A DNA stretch of 15,126 nt from CAYVAP01 sp964343195 (GTDB lineage: Bacteria; Bacteroidota; Bacteroidia; J057). Each line of letters starts with the position of its first letter. Positions within the stretch are counted from its first letter, which is position 1. Below are positions 6,906 to 15,014 of the stretch, in pieces. The notes below the pieces were generated by a model. The model made no database searches, was not told the origin of the DNA, and saw nothing but the letters and a program-made list of their open reading frames with translations. The stretch spans positions 1 through 15,126 of the forward strand of contig CAYFIR010000147.1 in the NCBI GenBank assembly GCA_964343195.1. The letters run 5' to 3'. Made by a program: the position numbers and the translations under genes.

Positions 6906-7099
6906 GAAAAAAGGTAAGTCCCGCTGATCCACGATCCCGCGAAGCGGGGAGGCGAAATAGCACTTTCAGCGGTAGCATATTAAATATCAATTTGCGGAGC
7001 TAGAAAAAAGGGAGGTCCCGCTGATCCGTGATCCCGCGAAGCGGGGAGGCGACATAACACTTTCAGAGGAAGCATATTAAAAATCCGATTGCGGAGCTA
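6906..7099. repeat. Tandem duplication with a 97-base unit
   Basis: Copy 1 is 6906-7002 and copy 2 is 7003-7099, in register with no insertions or deletions. I count about 12 mismatches over 97 bases. Both start GAAAAAAGG, contain GTCCCGCTGATCC, then hairpin CCCGCGAAGCGGG, then CACTTTCAG and AGCATATTAAA, and end GCGGAGCTA. The hairpin is the reverse complement of the one in the 38-base core at 4958 and 15029. The substitutions show no triplet pattern, so it is not coding. Confidence 0.85.
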
Positions 7100-7184
7100 G
7101 CATCATGGTTCAGCCGATATTTTCGCCCCCAACCTACTCACTGCTTGCCCTCCAGGATAACCGAAGCGCGAACCAGTAAAACAC

Positions 7185-7212
7185 AAAAAGCCTCTCCGAA
7201 ACGGAGAGGCTT
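7185..7212 (-). terminator. Rho-independent terminator after secG
   Basis: Read on the minus strand, AAGCCTCTCCG (7212-7202) and CGGAGAGGCTT (7198-7188) form a perfect 11-base-pair stem with loop TTT, followed by a run of T (plus-strand A to 7185). It lies about 25 bases after the secG stop. Confidence 0.9.
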
Positions 7213-7237
7213 ACATATTGTCAACCAATGAGCTGGT

Positions 7238-7585
7238 TTATTCTTCTGGATTGGCAGGAGCTTCCTGGAACTGAGTAGGATCAGGAAGAGCCACAGGATC
7301 CTCGATGATCTGGTTTTCGATTTGCTGCTGCATACGTGACTGAGTGTAGTCAACGCTGGCACCATCTCCTACGATGTTAGCCAGGAATGCCACCAGGGCA
7401 AGGGCACCGCCGAGGTACCAGGTTACCTTTTCGATGAATTCATTGCTACGACGCGCTCCCATGATCTGAGAAGCACCTCCACCAAAGGTTGAAGAAAGCC
7501 CGCCTCCTTTGCTATTCTGGATAACAACAGCGAAGATCAATGCTGCAGCAATGACAATGGCGAGAAAACCGAGGATAAAGTACAT
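7238..7585 (-). CDS. secG: Preprotein translocase subunit SecG
   Basis: 115 residues. SecG is the small non-essential membrane subunit of the SecYEG channel that aids protein export across the inner membrane. Two transmembrane helices (about 3-24 and 56-75) flank the conserved cytoplasmic loop NSKGGGLSSTFGGGASQIMGAR (24-45), which is the family signature. A polar, acidic tail (about 78-115, QQQIENQIIEDP...ANPEE) extends beyond the second helix, as is usual in Bacteroidota. The ATG is preceded by AAGGAATAGCTG, a good Shine-Dalgarno site that overlaps the end of the upstream gene, whose stop is three bases before this start. The two genes should be co-translated. A strong terminator follows. 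Confidence 0.95.
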   Translation of the reverse strand: MYFILGFLAIVIAAALIFAVVIQNSKGGGLSSTFGGGASQIMGARRSNEFIEKVTWYLGGALALVAFLANIVGDGASVDYTQSRMQQQIENQIIEDPVALPDPTQFQEAPANPEE

Positions 7586-7588
7586 CAG

Positions 7589-8440
7589 CTATTCCTTTAT
7601 TTTTTTAATCTGAGCAGCAAAATAACTGCTTTTATGCGGGAATCGCAAGCTCAGTTGTTCATAAATCCGCACTGCTTCTTCCAGATTATTTTGCCGGATA
7701 TATAGCTTTGCCAAAGTCTCTGTCGCCAGGTTTTCGTCGGCGATGGTACTCGCAGCAGCCTGCTGATGCTCTTCACTCGGTTGGGCATCCAGGGCCAGTT
7801 TGGGGCGGGTGCGCTTCAGTTGGGGAGCTTCGGAGAGGAACTGATCAATCAGAGCGGCATTGCGTTTCTGTCGCTCCTCCCGAACCACTGGACGATAGGA
7901 CTGAGGTAAATCGGCAGGGTTGACCTCTATGGGAGCAGCCGATTTCTGAAACCGGGATAATTGGGATTTTATTTTCTCAATGAGCTTGATATGCAGCAAG
8001 GTCTTTTCGGTCAAAATCTGTTGTAGGTAGGCCTGGGAAGCATGCCGCTCTGGCAAAACGCCAAAAGTAGGTGCGTGGACTCTCGCTTCGCTCAGTTCAG
8101 GGGTCCAGTCTAATCCAACAAACATAGGAGTCGATTGTCCAAACTCGGGACCTGGAACAGCAAGGGACTCGGTATGTTGTTTTTTCTCTTCCATATCAGG
8201 CTCTGGTACCAATCTGGGCCACAAAATACGGCCCTTGAGGTATTGTTGTAGTTGAATGCGACTGGGCGCATAAATCGCCGCCTTGAAGGTCTGATCTGAG
8301 TTGTGATCTCCCTCTCGTGCCTGCATCATATGGAGCAGCGAGAAGTGCGGCCATTCCTTCACCCACTCGGCTAGCTGGAGTCGTTCCTCCTCATTTAGAG
8401 GCCTTTCCAGAGAGGCGCGGTATAGGCGGTAAAAGTTCAA
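7589..8440 (-). CDS. Bacteroidota TPR-like protein of unknown function, upstream of secG
   Basis: 283 residues, no signal peptide. The N-terminus (about 1-40: FYRLYRASLERPLNEEERLQ, then EWPHFSLLHMMQA) resembles a Bacteroidota-specific family often found beside secG. The middle (about 85-210) is low in conservation and charged. Residues about 232-283 form at least one tetratricopeptide-like helix pair (TLAKLYIRQNNLEEAVRIYEQL, then FPHKSSYFAAQI). I do not recognise a specific function; a scaffold or assembly role is only a guess. The start is a TTG at 8440: an in-frame TAA lies two codons upstream, and the first ATG comes only at about residue 38, inside the conserved N-terminal region, so TTG is the best start. 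Its stop is three bases before secG, in the same transcript. Confidence 0.8.
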   Translation of the reverse strand: MNFYRLYRASLERPLNEEERLQLAEWVKEWPHFSLLHMMQAREGDHNSDQTFKAAIYAPSRIQLQQYLKGRILWPRLVPEPDMEEKKQHTESLAVPGPEFGQSTPMFVGLDWTPELSEARVHAPTFGVLPERHASQAYLQQILTEKTLLHIKLIEKIKSQLSRFQKSAAPIEVNPADLPQSYRPVVREERQKRNAALIDQFLSEAPQLKRTRPKLALDAQPSEEHQQAAASTIADENLATETLAKLYIRQNNLEEAVRIYEQLSLRFPHKSSYFAAQIKKIKE

Positions 8441-8510
8441 CGGTTAGAGCAGCGAATAAATTTGAAAGGCTAAATTGCAAAGGAAAGCATACGCGGCGCA
8501 AGCTTTCGCC

Positions 8511-9431
8511 TTAATTCTCGAAGAAGAGCTTAAGGTTATGACGCATTTTGTCCCATTTGATGCGGTTCATCGCGGTCTTGCGGGATAACTTCTTAAACAT
8601 GCGTTCGTCGATCTCTTCCCATTCCTCTGCCGAGTACTGCACGTGCGACAGCGGGCTGAAGGCTTCTCCTGCTGGCTGACTAAAGCGATTCCACGGGCAG
8701 ACCTCCTGACAGATATCACAGCCGTAGGCCCAGCCTTCCATTTTGTCCTGAAACTCTTTCCCGATTTCTTCCCTCAATTCGATTGTCAGGTAGGAAATAC
8801 ACCTGGAGGAATCAATCTGATAGGGCTGTAGCGCATCCGTGGGACAGGCGTCTATACAACGGGTACAGGTACCACAATAGTCTTTGATGGGACCGTCGTC
8901 GTAGTTTAACTCCAGGTCCAGGATGATCTCTCCGATGAAAAAATAGCTCCCACGCTGTGGGGTGATGAGGTTGGTGTGCTTTCCGATCCATCCCAGGCCG
9001 CTGCGCCGGGCCCAGGCCTTGTCCATCACCGGAGCCGAGTCTACGAATACCCGTCCGGGCACTTCCGCTCCGACCAGTTCGTGGATATAGCGAAACAGCT
9101 CGTAGAGCTTTCGTTTGAGGACCTTGTGGTAGTCCTCACCATAGACATAGCGGGAAATTTTGGGAGCGCCTTCCGGCTGATGCTCCGCTGGATAATAGTT
9201 GTGAATGACGCTGATAACAGACCTGGCCCCTTCAACCAGTTTGCGTGGGTCGATGCGCTTGTCGAAGTGGTTTTCCATCCACTGCATGGTCCCGTGTCGG
9301 CCTTGCTGTAGCCACTGCTCCAGGTCACGTGCCTCGTCTTCGAGTTGGGTAGCCTTTGACACACCGATCAGGTCAAACCCCAACTCACTCCCCTGCCGCT
9401 TGATGGCCTGTGTCAGTGCTGCTGTTTTCAT
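8511..9431 (-). CDS. queG: Epoxyqueuosine reductase QueG
   Basis: 306 residues, cytoplasmic. QueG is the cobalamin- and iron-sulfur-dependent enzyme that reduces epoxyqueuosine to queuosine at the tRNA wobble position (Asp, Asn, His, Tyr tRNAs), the last step of queuosine synthesis. The family motif VDSAPVMDKAWARRSGLGWIGK (130-151) includes D131, matching the catalytic acid. Two 4Fe-4S clusters are evident: CGTCTRCIDACP (C186, C189, C192, C196) and C211 with CDICQEVCP (C238, C241, C245). It is shorter than the E. coli enzyme (about 379 residues) because it lacks the C-terminal HEAT-like extension; about 310 residues is common in Bacteroidota. Its ATG overlaps the stop of the upstream YcxB-like gene as TAATG, which indicates translational coupling. 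Confidence 0.96.
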   Translation of the reverse strand: MKTAALTQAIKRQGSELGFDLIGVSKATQLEDEARDLEQWLQQGRHGTMQWMENHFDKRIDPRKLVEGARSVISVIHNYYPAEHQPEGAPKISRYVYGEDYHKVLKRKLYELFRYIHELVGAEVPGRVFVDSAPVMDKAWARRSGLGWIGKHTNLITPQRGSYFFIGEIILDLELNYDDGPIKDYCGTCTRCIDACPTDALQPYQIDSSRCISYLTIELREEIGKEFQDKMEGWAYGCDICQEVCPWNRFSQPAGEAFSPLSHVQYSAEEWEEIDERMFKKLSRKTAMNRIKWDKMRHNLKLFFEN

Positions 9432-9985
9432 TAAACGGCTTTCTTCTCCTGCGCATGACGCAGGGCTGCTCCCAGGTGTTGATTCACTTTTTCCACGAAG
9501 TCCTGTTCTTCAGAGCCATATTCAAACGCTCCCTTGGGGATCACAAGCGCGACATTCTCTTTTACAAAAACCAGGTAGTGATCTTTCAGCTCTACCCACT
9601 TCTGCATGGTTGCCCATTCATACTGACTGACCTGCTCCTTGACCCGGACGGTGATACCCGTGTCTGTCAGTTCAATCTCGCGGGGACCGATCAGCAAATC
9701 GGGATGGGGATGCCGCTTGATCATGCCATCGATGCGCTTGATTTGCAGCCAACGGACCAGTCTCGGCAGGAGAAAGACGCTTGCTCCAGCCAGCAGGACC
9801 AGCACCCCGATGATCAGGGGATCGGTAATTTCATTGCCCAGCATCCAGGCGGACATGCCGATCAGCACCAGAATGGGAAGGGTGTAACTCACGCGTCGAA
9901 ACTGACGCCGTTCAGGAGAATCCCAGCCCACGTAGAGGCTGAGGACGTAGAGATCAACCGGTTTTTGCTCAAAAGTCAGCTTCAT
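9431..9985 (-). CDS. YcxB-like membrane protein, two transmembrane helices
   Basis: 184 residues. Two hydrophobic helices (about 34-50 and 56-74) are close together, followed by a basic linker (RLVRWLQIKRIDGMIKRH) and a soluble beta-rich domain (about 97-155: GPREIELTDTGITVRV, QYEWATMQKWVELKDHYLVF, NVALVIPKGAF). This order matches the YcxB-like protein family, whose role is unknown. The C-terminus is a short amphipathic helix. It is the first gene of a two-gene operon with queG, sharing one base at TAATG, and has a Bacteroidota-type promoter 28 bases upstream. A functional link to queuosine is not supported by the sequence. Confidence 0.8.
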   Translation of the reverse strand: MKLTFEQKPVDLYVLSLYVGWDSPERRQFRRVSYTLPILVLIGMSAWMLGNEITDPLIIGVLVLLAGASVFLLPRLVRWLQIKRIDGMIKRHPHPDLLIGPREIELTDTGITVRVKEQVSQYEWATMQKWVELKDHYLVFVKENVALVIPKGAFEYGSEEQDFVEKVNQHLGAALRHAQEKKAV

Positions 9986-10012
9986 CTGTGGTGTCTTGTG
10001 TGTCCTTTTGAC

Positions 10013-10044
10013 CGAAAATACGGGTCAGGGGTGGGATTCGCAAA
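10013..10044 (-). promoter_or_regulatory. Bacteroidota-type promoter of the ycxB-like/queG operon
   Basis: On the minus strand TTTG (10044-10041) is followed by exactly 20 bases and TATTTTCG (10020-10013), one mismatch from the phylum's TAnnTTTG -7 element at the usual 19-21 spacing. The start codon at 9985 is 27 bases further, giving a short leader. Confidence 0.6.
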
Positions 10045-10098
10045 GGGAGGATAGGGAATCTCCCAGTTCCATTAGCCCTAAGCCCCCTGGCTCTTCAG

Positions 10099-10141
10099 GT
10101 CATCCTGACAAGGGTAGGTACGAATCGAGAAAGGGCCTCAC
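10099..10141. repeat. Dispersed intergenic element, copy B
   Basis: Starts GTCATCCTGA and ends AAAGGGCCTCAC; same ends as copy A at 6598-6642, with a diverged middle. Non-coding. Confidence 0.45.
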
Positions 10142-10295
10142 AGGTGACACTTTCCAGCGCTCCCCGTGCCACCTGAGAAAGTGGAGCAGACAGTGGATCC
10201 AGATAAAAATCAAAAGGGCAAAATCCACAGGCGCACCTGCGGGGCGCCGCTACGGTTTGGGCTGCAGTGCTGCGGGTAACGTCGTATACTTCCCC

Positions 10296-13200
10296 CTACC
10301 TCAGCAACGTAATCGTCCCTCCACGCTCAACCCATACTCCCGAGTTCAGCCTCGCACGAACCTTGAGCACATACACGCCTTCAGGGGCCGGCTGCCCATT
10401 GACGGTGCCGTTCCAGCCTTCTTCAACCCCGTTGAAGACCTGGATCTGCTTGCCCCAACGATCAAAAATGATCCACTCAGCCTCCACGACGCCTTCGTAG
10501 CCGATGCGGAAGAGATCGTTTACCCCGTCGTTGTTGGGGGTAAAGGCATTGGGCAGGAAAAGCGACCCATCGGGGATGATCTCCAATATCAACGAATAGG
10601 TCGTGGGACAGGCAAAAAATCGATTGTCGGCGGTGAGGGTAACTTCGTAGGTTCCCGTTTCGTCATAGCCATAGACCGGGTTTTCATCCATGGACCGGCT
10701 GCCATCGCCAAAGTCCCAGAGATAGGCCACCCCCCCGACGGTCTGGTTGATAAAGCTGATGGGGTTCTGGGACATCAAAATGGTGGTATCCGCCGTGGGA
10801 TCGGTGATGAACAACGGCTCGGCTGGGGGCGTGTTGCCCAGGACAAATTCCAGCGTGTCTCGGCACTGGTTTTCGTCGATAACCTGAACGAGATAGGTCG
10901 CACCAGGGATATCCGCCGCGACAGAATCGGCCAGCGTGAGCCCCGACCAGTCGAAGGTATAGCTTCCCAGCCCTCCGGTCGCCGCGACTGACGCAAAGCC
11001 ATTGTCAAAGTTGCAGTAGGCTGCTACGGTGTCTACCAGGGATATTTCCAGAAGTGGAGGCTGAGCGATCACAGCGGTATCGGTGAGGCTACATCCCTGA
11101 CTATCCACCACCTGCACGATGTAGGTCCCGATGGGCAAATTCGACAGTCGGGCCTGATCGGTGGTGTCCAGCCCCTGGACGGGCTTCCATGCGTAGGCGT
11201 AAGGCAGGGTCCCGCCCTGTATGTCCACTTCAGCCCAACCGGTAGCTTCATCAAAACACAACACATCCTGACTGAACATCTCGCTCACCAACGAATCCGG
11301 CTGGGTAATTCGCAGGCTGTCCAAGAGCTCATTGCACCCATTTGCATCGACCAGTTCCACGTCATAGAGCCCTGGTTCGAGGTTGGCAAATACGCTGTCC
11401 GAAACCAGGCTGTCGCCATTGAGCGAAAAGCCATAGGGCTGCGCTCCTCCCAAAGCTCCCGTGGCGATCAGGCCATTGGCATTGCCGTAGCAGTCGATTT
11501 GTTCCAGGGCCGTAAGGACAAACCGCAATTTAGGGGGCTCCTCCAGCGTGACCGACATAGTAGCCTGACAGGCAGAATCGTCTTCCAGCGTCAGTTCATA
11601 GGTGCCAATGGGCAGAGAGTAAAAGCCGGAATCCGACTGCCAAATGCCGCCGTCCAGGGCATAGCGGTAGGGACGGGTGCCTCCGGTTCCCGCCAGCTGG
11701 ATGAAGCCCGTGCTGTCACCAAAACAGGCGATGTCCAGAATGGCAGCGGTATCTACCGTCAGCGTATCGGGCTGGGTGATCTCAATGGGAACGGTCGTCT
11801 GGCAAAGACTGTCGTCCTGAACCAGCACCTCGTAGGTCCCGGCTGCCAGGCTGTCAAAGCGATTACCCGTGACCACTTGCCCGGAGTCCAGCTGAAACAG
11901 GTAGGGCCCTACCCCACCCTGGGCTTCGATGTCCACAAATCCATTGACGTTGCCGTAGCAGTCGATGTTTTTTTGCTGAGAAATATCCGCCGTCAGCAGG
12001 GGCGGCTCCACAATCTGAACGGGAACCTCCACCGTACAGGCGCTGTCATCGGTCACCACTACGGTATAGTTACCGGCGGCCAGGCTGTCGATCAGCGAGT
12101 CGGGATAGACATTCCCTCCCAAAATGGAATACTCGTAGGGCAGGACACCTCCGTATGGGGCGATTCGCACGAAGCCGTTTGAGTCGCCAAAGCAGGTCAC
12201 ATCCTTTTGCAGGGCAATACTGGCTCCCAATGAGTCAGGCTGGAATATCTGGTAGGGAATGGGCACGATGCAGCCATTGGCATCGATGGAGGTGATGATA
12301 TCGACCGAGGCGGGAAGGTTGGAGAAGAAGTTATTGAGGGTAAAGTTGACCCCGTCGTAGGTGTAGGAGTAGGGCTGAGTACCTCCCTGGCCTTTCATCA
12401 GCAGCGAGCCCGTGCTGTCCCCAAAGCAGGCCACATCGACCTGCACGTCGATCCCGGCGACGAAGTTGGTCGGCGTATTGATGATGGTGTCGGTCTCCGC
12501 TTCGCAGCCATTCTGATCGCGTACCCGCAGGGTATAAAAGCCCGCGAACAGTGAATCGAAGAGCATCCCGGTTCCGTACGGACCCGTATTGATGGCATAG
12601 GTGTATCCGCCTACTCCGCCATTGGCATCTACCGCAATGTATCCGGTAGAATTGCCCTGACAGTCCACATCCAGCACGTCGGTAACCGCGAGGATAAGGG
12701 AATCAGGCTGCCCTACTGCAGCAGTGATGGTGTCCAGGCAGAGGCTGTCATCCTGCACGAGGAACTGATAGCTGCCCAGCGCAAATCCGCCAAGGGTGGT
12801 GGTCGTATCCAGCGATTGGCCCAATCGTCCAAACTGATAGGCCCCCGATCCACCACTCGCGCTCAGGGTGACGGTACCGGTGCTATCCCCAAAACAGAGG
12901 ACATCGGCCACTGAAGCCACCGCTCCCAGCAGGGGATTGGGCTCGGGTACCTCCACGGTAAGGGTCGTGACGCAGCTGCTGTCGTCCCGGACGGATAGCT
13001 GATAACTGCCGCCGGTGAGCCCCGTAAAGCTGCTGTCAGGCGAGAACGCGCCCGCTCCGATGGCATATTCGTAACCCGGCACCCCACCCGAGCCCGTGAC
13101 TCGGATTTCGCCTCCATTCTCCCCAAAGCAGGCTACCCCTCGCACCGAAGTCGTGTCCAACAGCAGCTCCGGGCGCTGGTTCAGGATGACCTGAATGGTA

Positions 13201-14999
13201 TTGACGCAGCCAAGGTTATCACGCAGGTAGCCGGTGTAGGTACCAGCGGCCAATCCCGTAAAGGTAGGATCAGGCTGGTAGGTATTACCATCCAGGGAAT
13301 ATTCGTAGGCCCCAACCCCACCGCTTCCGGCAAGGCTGATCTGCCCGGTACTTCCTCCGAAACAGGCAACAGCCACCGTATCGAGCATCTCTGCTACCAG
13401 CGGGGGATTCTCGGTCAGGGTAACCTCAGCAGTATCGCGACAGCCATTATCGTCACGGAGGACGATGGTGTTATTTCCAGCGGAGAGCCCGGTCAGCACA
13501 TTTCCATTCTGAAATCCTCCTCCACTCGAATACTGGTAGGGTAATGTACCTCCGGTACCAGAGGCGGTAACTTCACCGGTTGCGGTACCACCACACACGA
13601 TGTCGAGTACAGCGTCGATGCTGATTTCCAGTATATCAGGCTGGGTTACGATCAGCGTATCTGACCATTCGCAGCCGTTTGCATCGCGTACCAGCACCTG
13701 ATAAATACCCGGAACCAGAGGATCAAAGGTTCTGGTTGGCGTACCTGAAGTGTTGTTTTGAAGTGTCGCCCCCACGGCGTTGAGCAGGAAATATTCGTAT
13801 GGTGCATTTGCACCCGTGATGCTCAAGTTGATCTGCCCGTCATTTGCCCCAAAACAGGAAGCCCCTATTGGAGTGGCCTGAAGGATCCCCGTAGAGGGCA
13901 GCACTGTGATGGCCTCAGTCCATGTTTCGCAGGGGTTGGTGATCGTAACGGAGTAGGTACCGGGTTGATCGACAAACCGAACGGAATCGGTCGTCCCATT
14001 GTCCCAGACATAGGAGGCAAACTCGGTGGTGGCACTCAACAGAATGCCATCTGGACACATGGTCACGGTACTGGGCAGGACATCCTGGCCCGGCTCAAGC
14101 ACATCCACATTAACCGTGTCTCGCCGCTGCTGCCCGCACACATCGGTGATGGTGGCTACGTAAGTGGTCGAGACCAGTGGCGTCGCAATGGGATTGGCGA
14201 TGGTGGGATCACTCAGGCCCGTGGTGGGAGACCAACTAAAGGTGTCTCCTGAGCCGACAGACAGCTGAATGGAGCCGCCCTGACAGATGGCCGTGTCCTT
14301 GAGGTCTTCCGTAAATGAAATGTAGTCCAGGCAGAAGTAGTGCTCGTTCACCGACCCACCGGTAGCCGCTGTGAACCCCCAAAACACCTCGGAGTCCCCA
14401 TTGAAAATATCGTTGATGATGTCCGCAGCATAGGTCATGCGCAGGTTGCAATCGACATAGATTTTCAACAGTTGGGAGTCGGCCTGCCAAAGTACCCTCA
14501 GTGAATGATAAGAGCAGTCCTCGACATTGGCATTGCCCGGAAGAATTCCGACTGGTCCAGCGAGGTTTTGGGGCGTCCCGTGGGTGGGAACCCCATTGGC
14601 CATGATGGCCATATGGTCATAAACCGGATCATTTCGGTTGGGGTTTTGCCAGGTGTCAAATTCCACCGCTAGCGAAGGAGTCACGCCCAGGTAGCCCAAC
14701 CCCTCACCTGCTGTCCCTACACTGGTACTCACCTGCTGTAGGACAAATGCCATCCCGTCAGCCCCATTGGCGTCCTGACACCCCAGGTAAATGTCGAAGT
14801 ACAGGTCAAAACCGGACCCAATGTCCACCTTGTCGAGGTACCAGACCGAACCCGTCTGGAAACCCAGGGTGCTGGTCAGGCGGAAACATTGTCCCTGCTG
14901 GACCGCACTTCCATTGGTGACATACTGGGCAGAGAGTCCCATTGGCAGTATCCAACTCAACATGAGCCAAAAAAGACAGAGAAAGGGGAGTCGTTTCAT
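10296..14999 (-). CDS. Giant secreted lectin/SprB-repeat adhesin with T9SS type B sorting domain
   Basis: 1567 residues. Signal peptide 1-24 (cleavage expected after GLSA). Residues about 26-230 are an L-type (legume-like) lectin domain: GADGMAFVLQQVS (79-91), SLAVEFDTWQNPNRND (109-124), FWGFTAATGG (206-215). Residues about 237-368 look like Ig/PKD-type modules (SWSPTTGLSDPTIANP, then YVWDNGTT). From about 370 to 1392 there are 13 tandem SprB repeats of about 78 residues, each with a C[FY]G..[TN]G motif, GG..PY.Y, L..G.Y.. and a second Cys in a DDS.C or D.NGC motif, which suggests one disulfide per repeat. A PKD domain (about 1393-1475, YLWDFGDGS) and a gliding-motility-associated C-terminal domain (about 1476-1567, FLPNAFTPNNDGVNDLF, then IFDRWGKQI, then GWNG and P.GVYVLKV) follow. 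The last is the type B signal for the type IX secretion system. Likely role: cell-surface or released carbohydrate-binding adhesin for attachment or gliding. The repeats differ at protein level, so the duplications are old. Confidence 0.95.
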   Translation of the reverse strand: MKRLPFLCLFWLMLSWILPMGLSAQYVTNGSAVQQGQCFRLTSTLGFQTGSVWYLDKVDIGSGFDLYFDIYLGCQDANGADGMAFVLQQVSTSVGTAGEGLGYLGVTPSLAVEFDTWQNPNRNDPVYDHMAIMANGVPTHGTPQNLAGPVGILPGNANVEDCSYHSLRVLWQADSQLLKIYVDCNLRMTYAADIINDIFNGDSEVFWGFTAATGGSVNEHYFCLDYISFTEDLKDTAICQGGSIQLSVGSGDTFSWSPTTGLSDPTIANPIATPLVSTTYVATITDVCGQQRRDTVNVDVLEPGQDVLPSTVTMCPDGILLSATTEFASYVWDNGTTDSVRFVDQPGTYSVTITNPCETWTEAITVLPSTGILQATPIGASCFGANDGQINLSITGANAPYEYFLLNAVGATLQNNTSGTPTRTFDPLVPGIYQVLVRDANGCEWSDTLIVTQPDILEISIDAVLDIVCGGTATGEVTASGTGGTLPYQYSSGGGFQNGNVLTGLSAGNNTIVLRDDNGCRDTAEVTLTENPPLVAEMLDTVAVACFGGSTGQISLAGSGGVGAYEYSLDGNTYQPDPTFTGLAAGTYTGYLRDNLGCVNTIQVILNQRPELLLDTTSVRGVACFGENGGEIRVTGSGGVPGYEYAIGAGAFSPDSSFTGLTGGSYQLSVRDDSSCVTTLTVEVPEPNPLLGAVASVADVLCFGDSTGTVTLSASGGSGAYQFGRLGQSLDTTTTLGGFALGSYQFLVQDDSLCLDTITAAVGQPDSLILAVTDVLDVDCQGNSTGYIAVDANGGVGGYTYAINTGPYGTGMLFDSLFAGFYTLRVRDQNGCEAETDTIINTPTNFVAGIDVQVDVACFGDSTGSLLMKGQGGTQPYSYTYDGVNFTLNNFFSNLPASVDIITSIDANGCIVPIPYQIFQPDSLGASIALQKDVTCFGDSNGFVRIAPYGGVLPYEYSILGGNVYPDSLIDSLAAGNYTVVVTDDSACTVEVPVQIVEPPLLTADISQQKNIDCYGNVNGFVDIEAQGGVGPYLFQLDSGQVVTGNRFDSLAAGTYEVLVQDDSLCQTTVPIEITQPDTLTVDTAAILDIACFGDSTGFIQLAGTGGTRPYRYALDGGIWQSDSGFYSLPIGTYELTLEDDSACQATMSVTLEEPPKLRFVLTALEQIDCYGNANGLIATGALGGAQPYGFSLNGDSLVSDSVFANLEPGLYDVELVDANGCNELLDSLRITQPDSLVSEMFSQDVLCFDEATGWAEVDIQGGTLPYAYAWKPVQGLDTTDQARLSNLPIGTYIVQVVDSQGCSLTDTAVIAQPPLLEISLVDTVAAYCNFDNGFASVAATGGLGSYTFDWSGLTLADSVAADIPGATYLVQVIDENQCRDTLEFVLGNTPPAEPLFITDPTADTTILMSQNPISFINQTVGGVAYLWDFGDGSRSMDENPVYGYDETGTYEVTLTADNRFFACPTTYSLILEIIPDGSLFLPNAFTPNNDGVNDLFRIGYEGVVEAEWIIFDRWGKQIQVFNGVEEGWNGTVNGQPAPEGVYVLKVRARLNSGVWVERGGTITLLR

Positions 15000-15014
15000 A
15001 GAAATTTGCGAATG

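Larger units (their letters stand above)
6494..7184. other. Gene-free, repeat-rich intergenic region
   Basis: About 690 bases with no credible gene. Frames present are short, arginine/proline-rich and cover repeats. The contents are: a dispersed element at 6598-6642; the inverted pair GTCGGACT (6666-6673) and AGTCCGAC (6703-6710); two related words near 6557 and 6693 (ATGTCAYGAAGTCCG); a CTCCCTCCAAAGGGAG palindrome near 6771; hairpin TCCCGA-CTCG-TCGGGA at 6874-6889; an A/T stem TACCTTTTTT/AAAAAAGGTA around 6895-6916; and a 97-base tandem duplication at 6906-7099. I see no RNA gene here. Confidence 0.6.
9986..10295. other. Intergenic region upstream of ycxB-queG, repeat-bearing
   Basis: These 310 bases lie between the end of the giant adhesin gene and the YcxB-like gene, both on the minus strand. 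They hold the promoter at 10013-10044, the dispersed element at 10099-10141, and a GGCGC/GCGCC hairpin near 10229-10247. On the minus strand that hairpin is followed only at a distance by T-rich sequence, so a terminator for the adhesin is possible but weak. No gene is seen. Confidence 0.55.

Noticed and set aside
6697..6990. A 97-codon minus-strand frame in the repeat-rich gap
   Set aside because: It covers palindromes and one copy of the 97-base repeat, is arginine/proline-rich, has no recognisable domain and no ribosome site; the second repeat copy does not keep the frame's sequence in a protein-like way.
8441..8510. Possible promoter before the TPR-like gene (TTTG, 19 bases, TATTCGCT on the minus strand)
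   Set aside because: The spacing is acceptable but the -7 element has too many mismatches to TAnnTTTG to call.
10229..10247. GGCGC/GCGCC hairpin as the adhesin terminator
   Set aside because: The stem is only 5 base pairs and the T-rich stretch on the minus strand does not follow directly, so it was left as a note only.
9996..10991. A 331-codon plus-strand frame across the end of the adhesin gene
   Set aside because: It is antisense to the well-supported CHU_C and PKD domains and has no domain-like features; the high GC of that gene leaves long antisense frames open.
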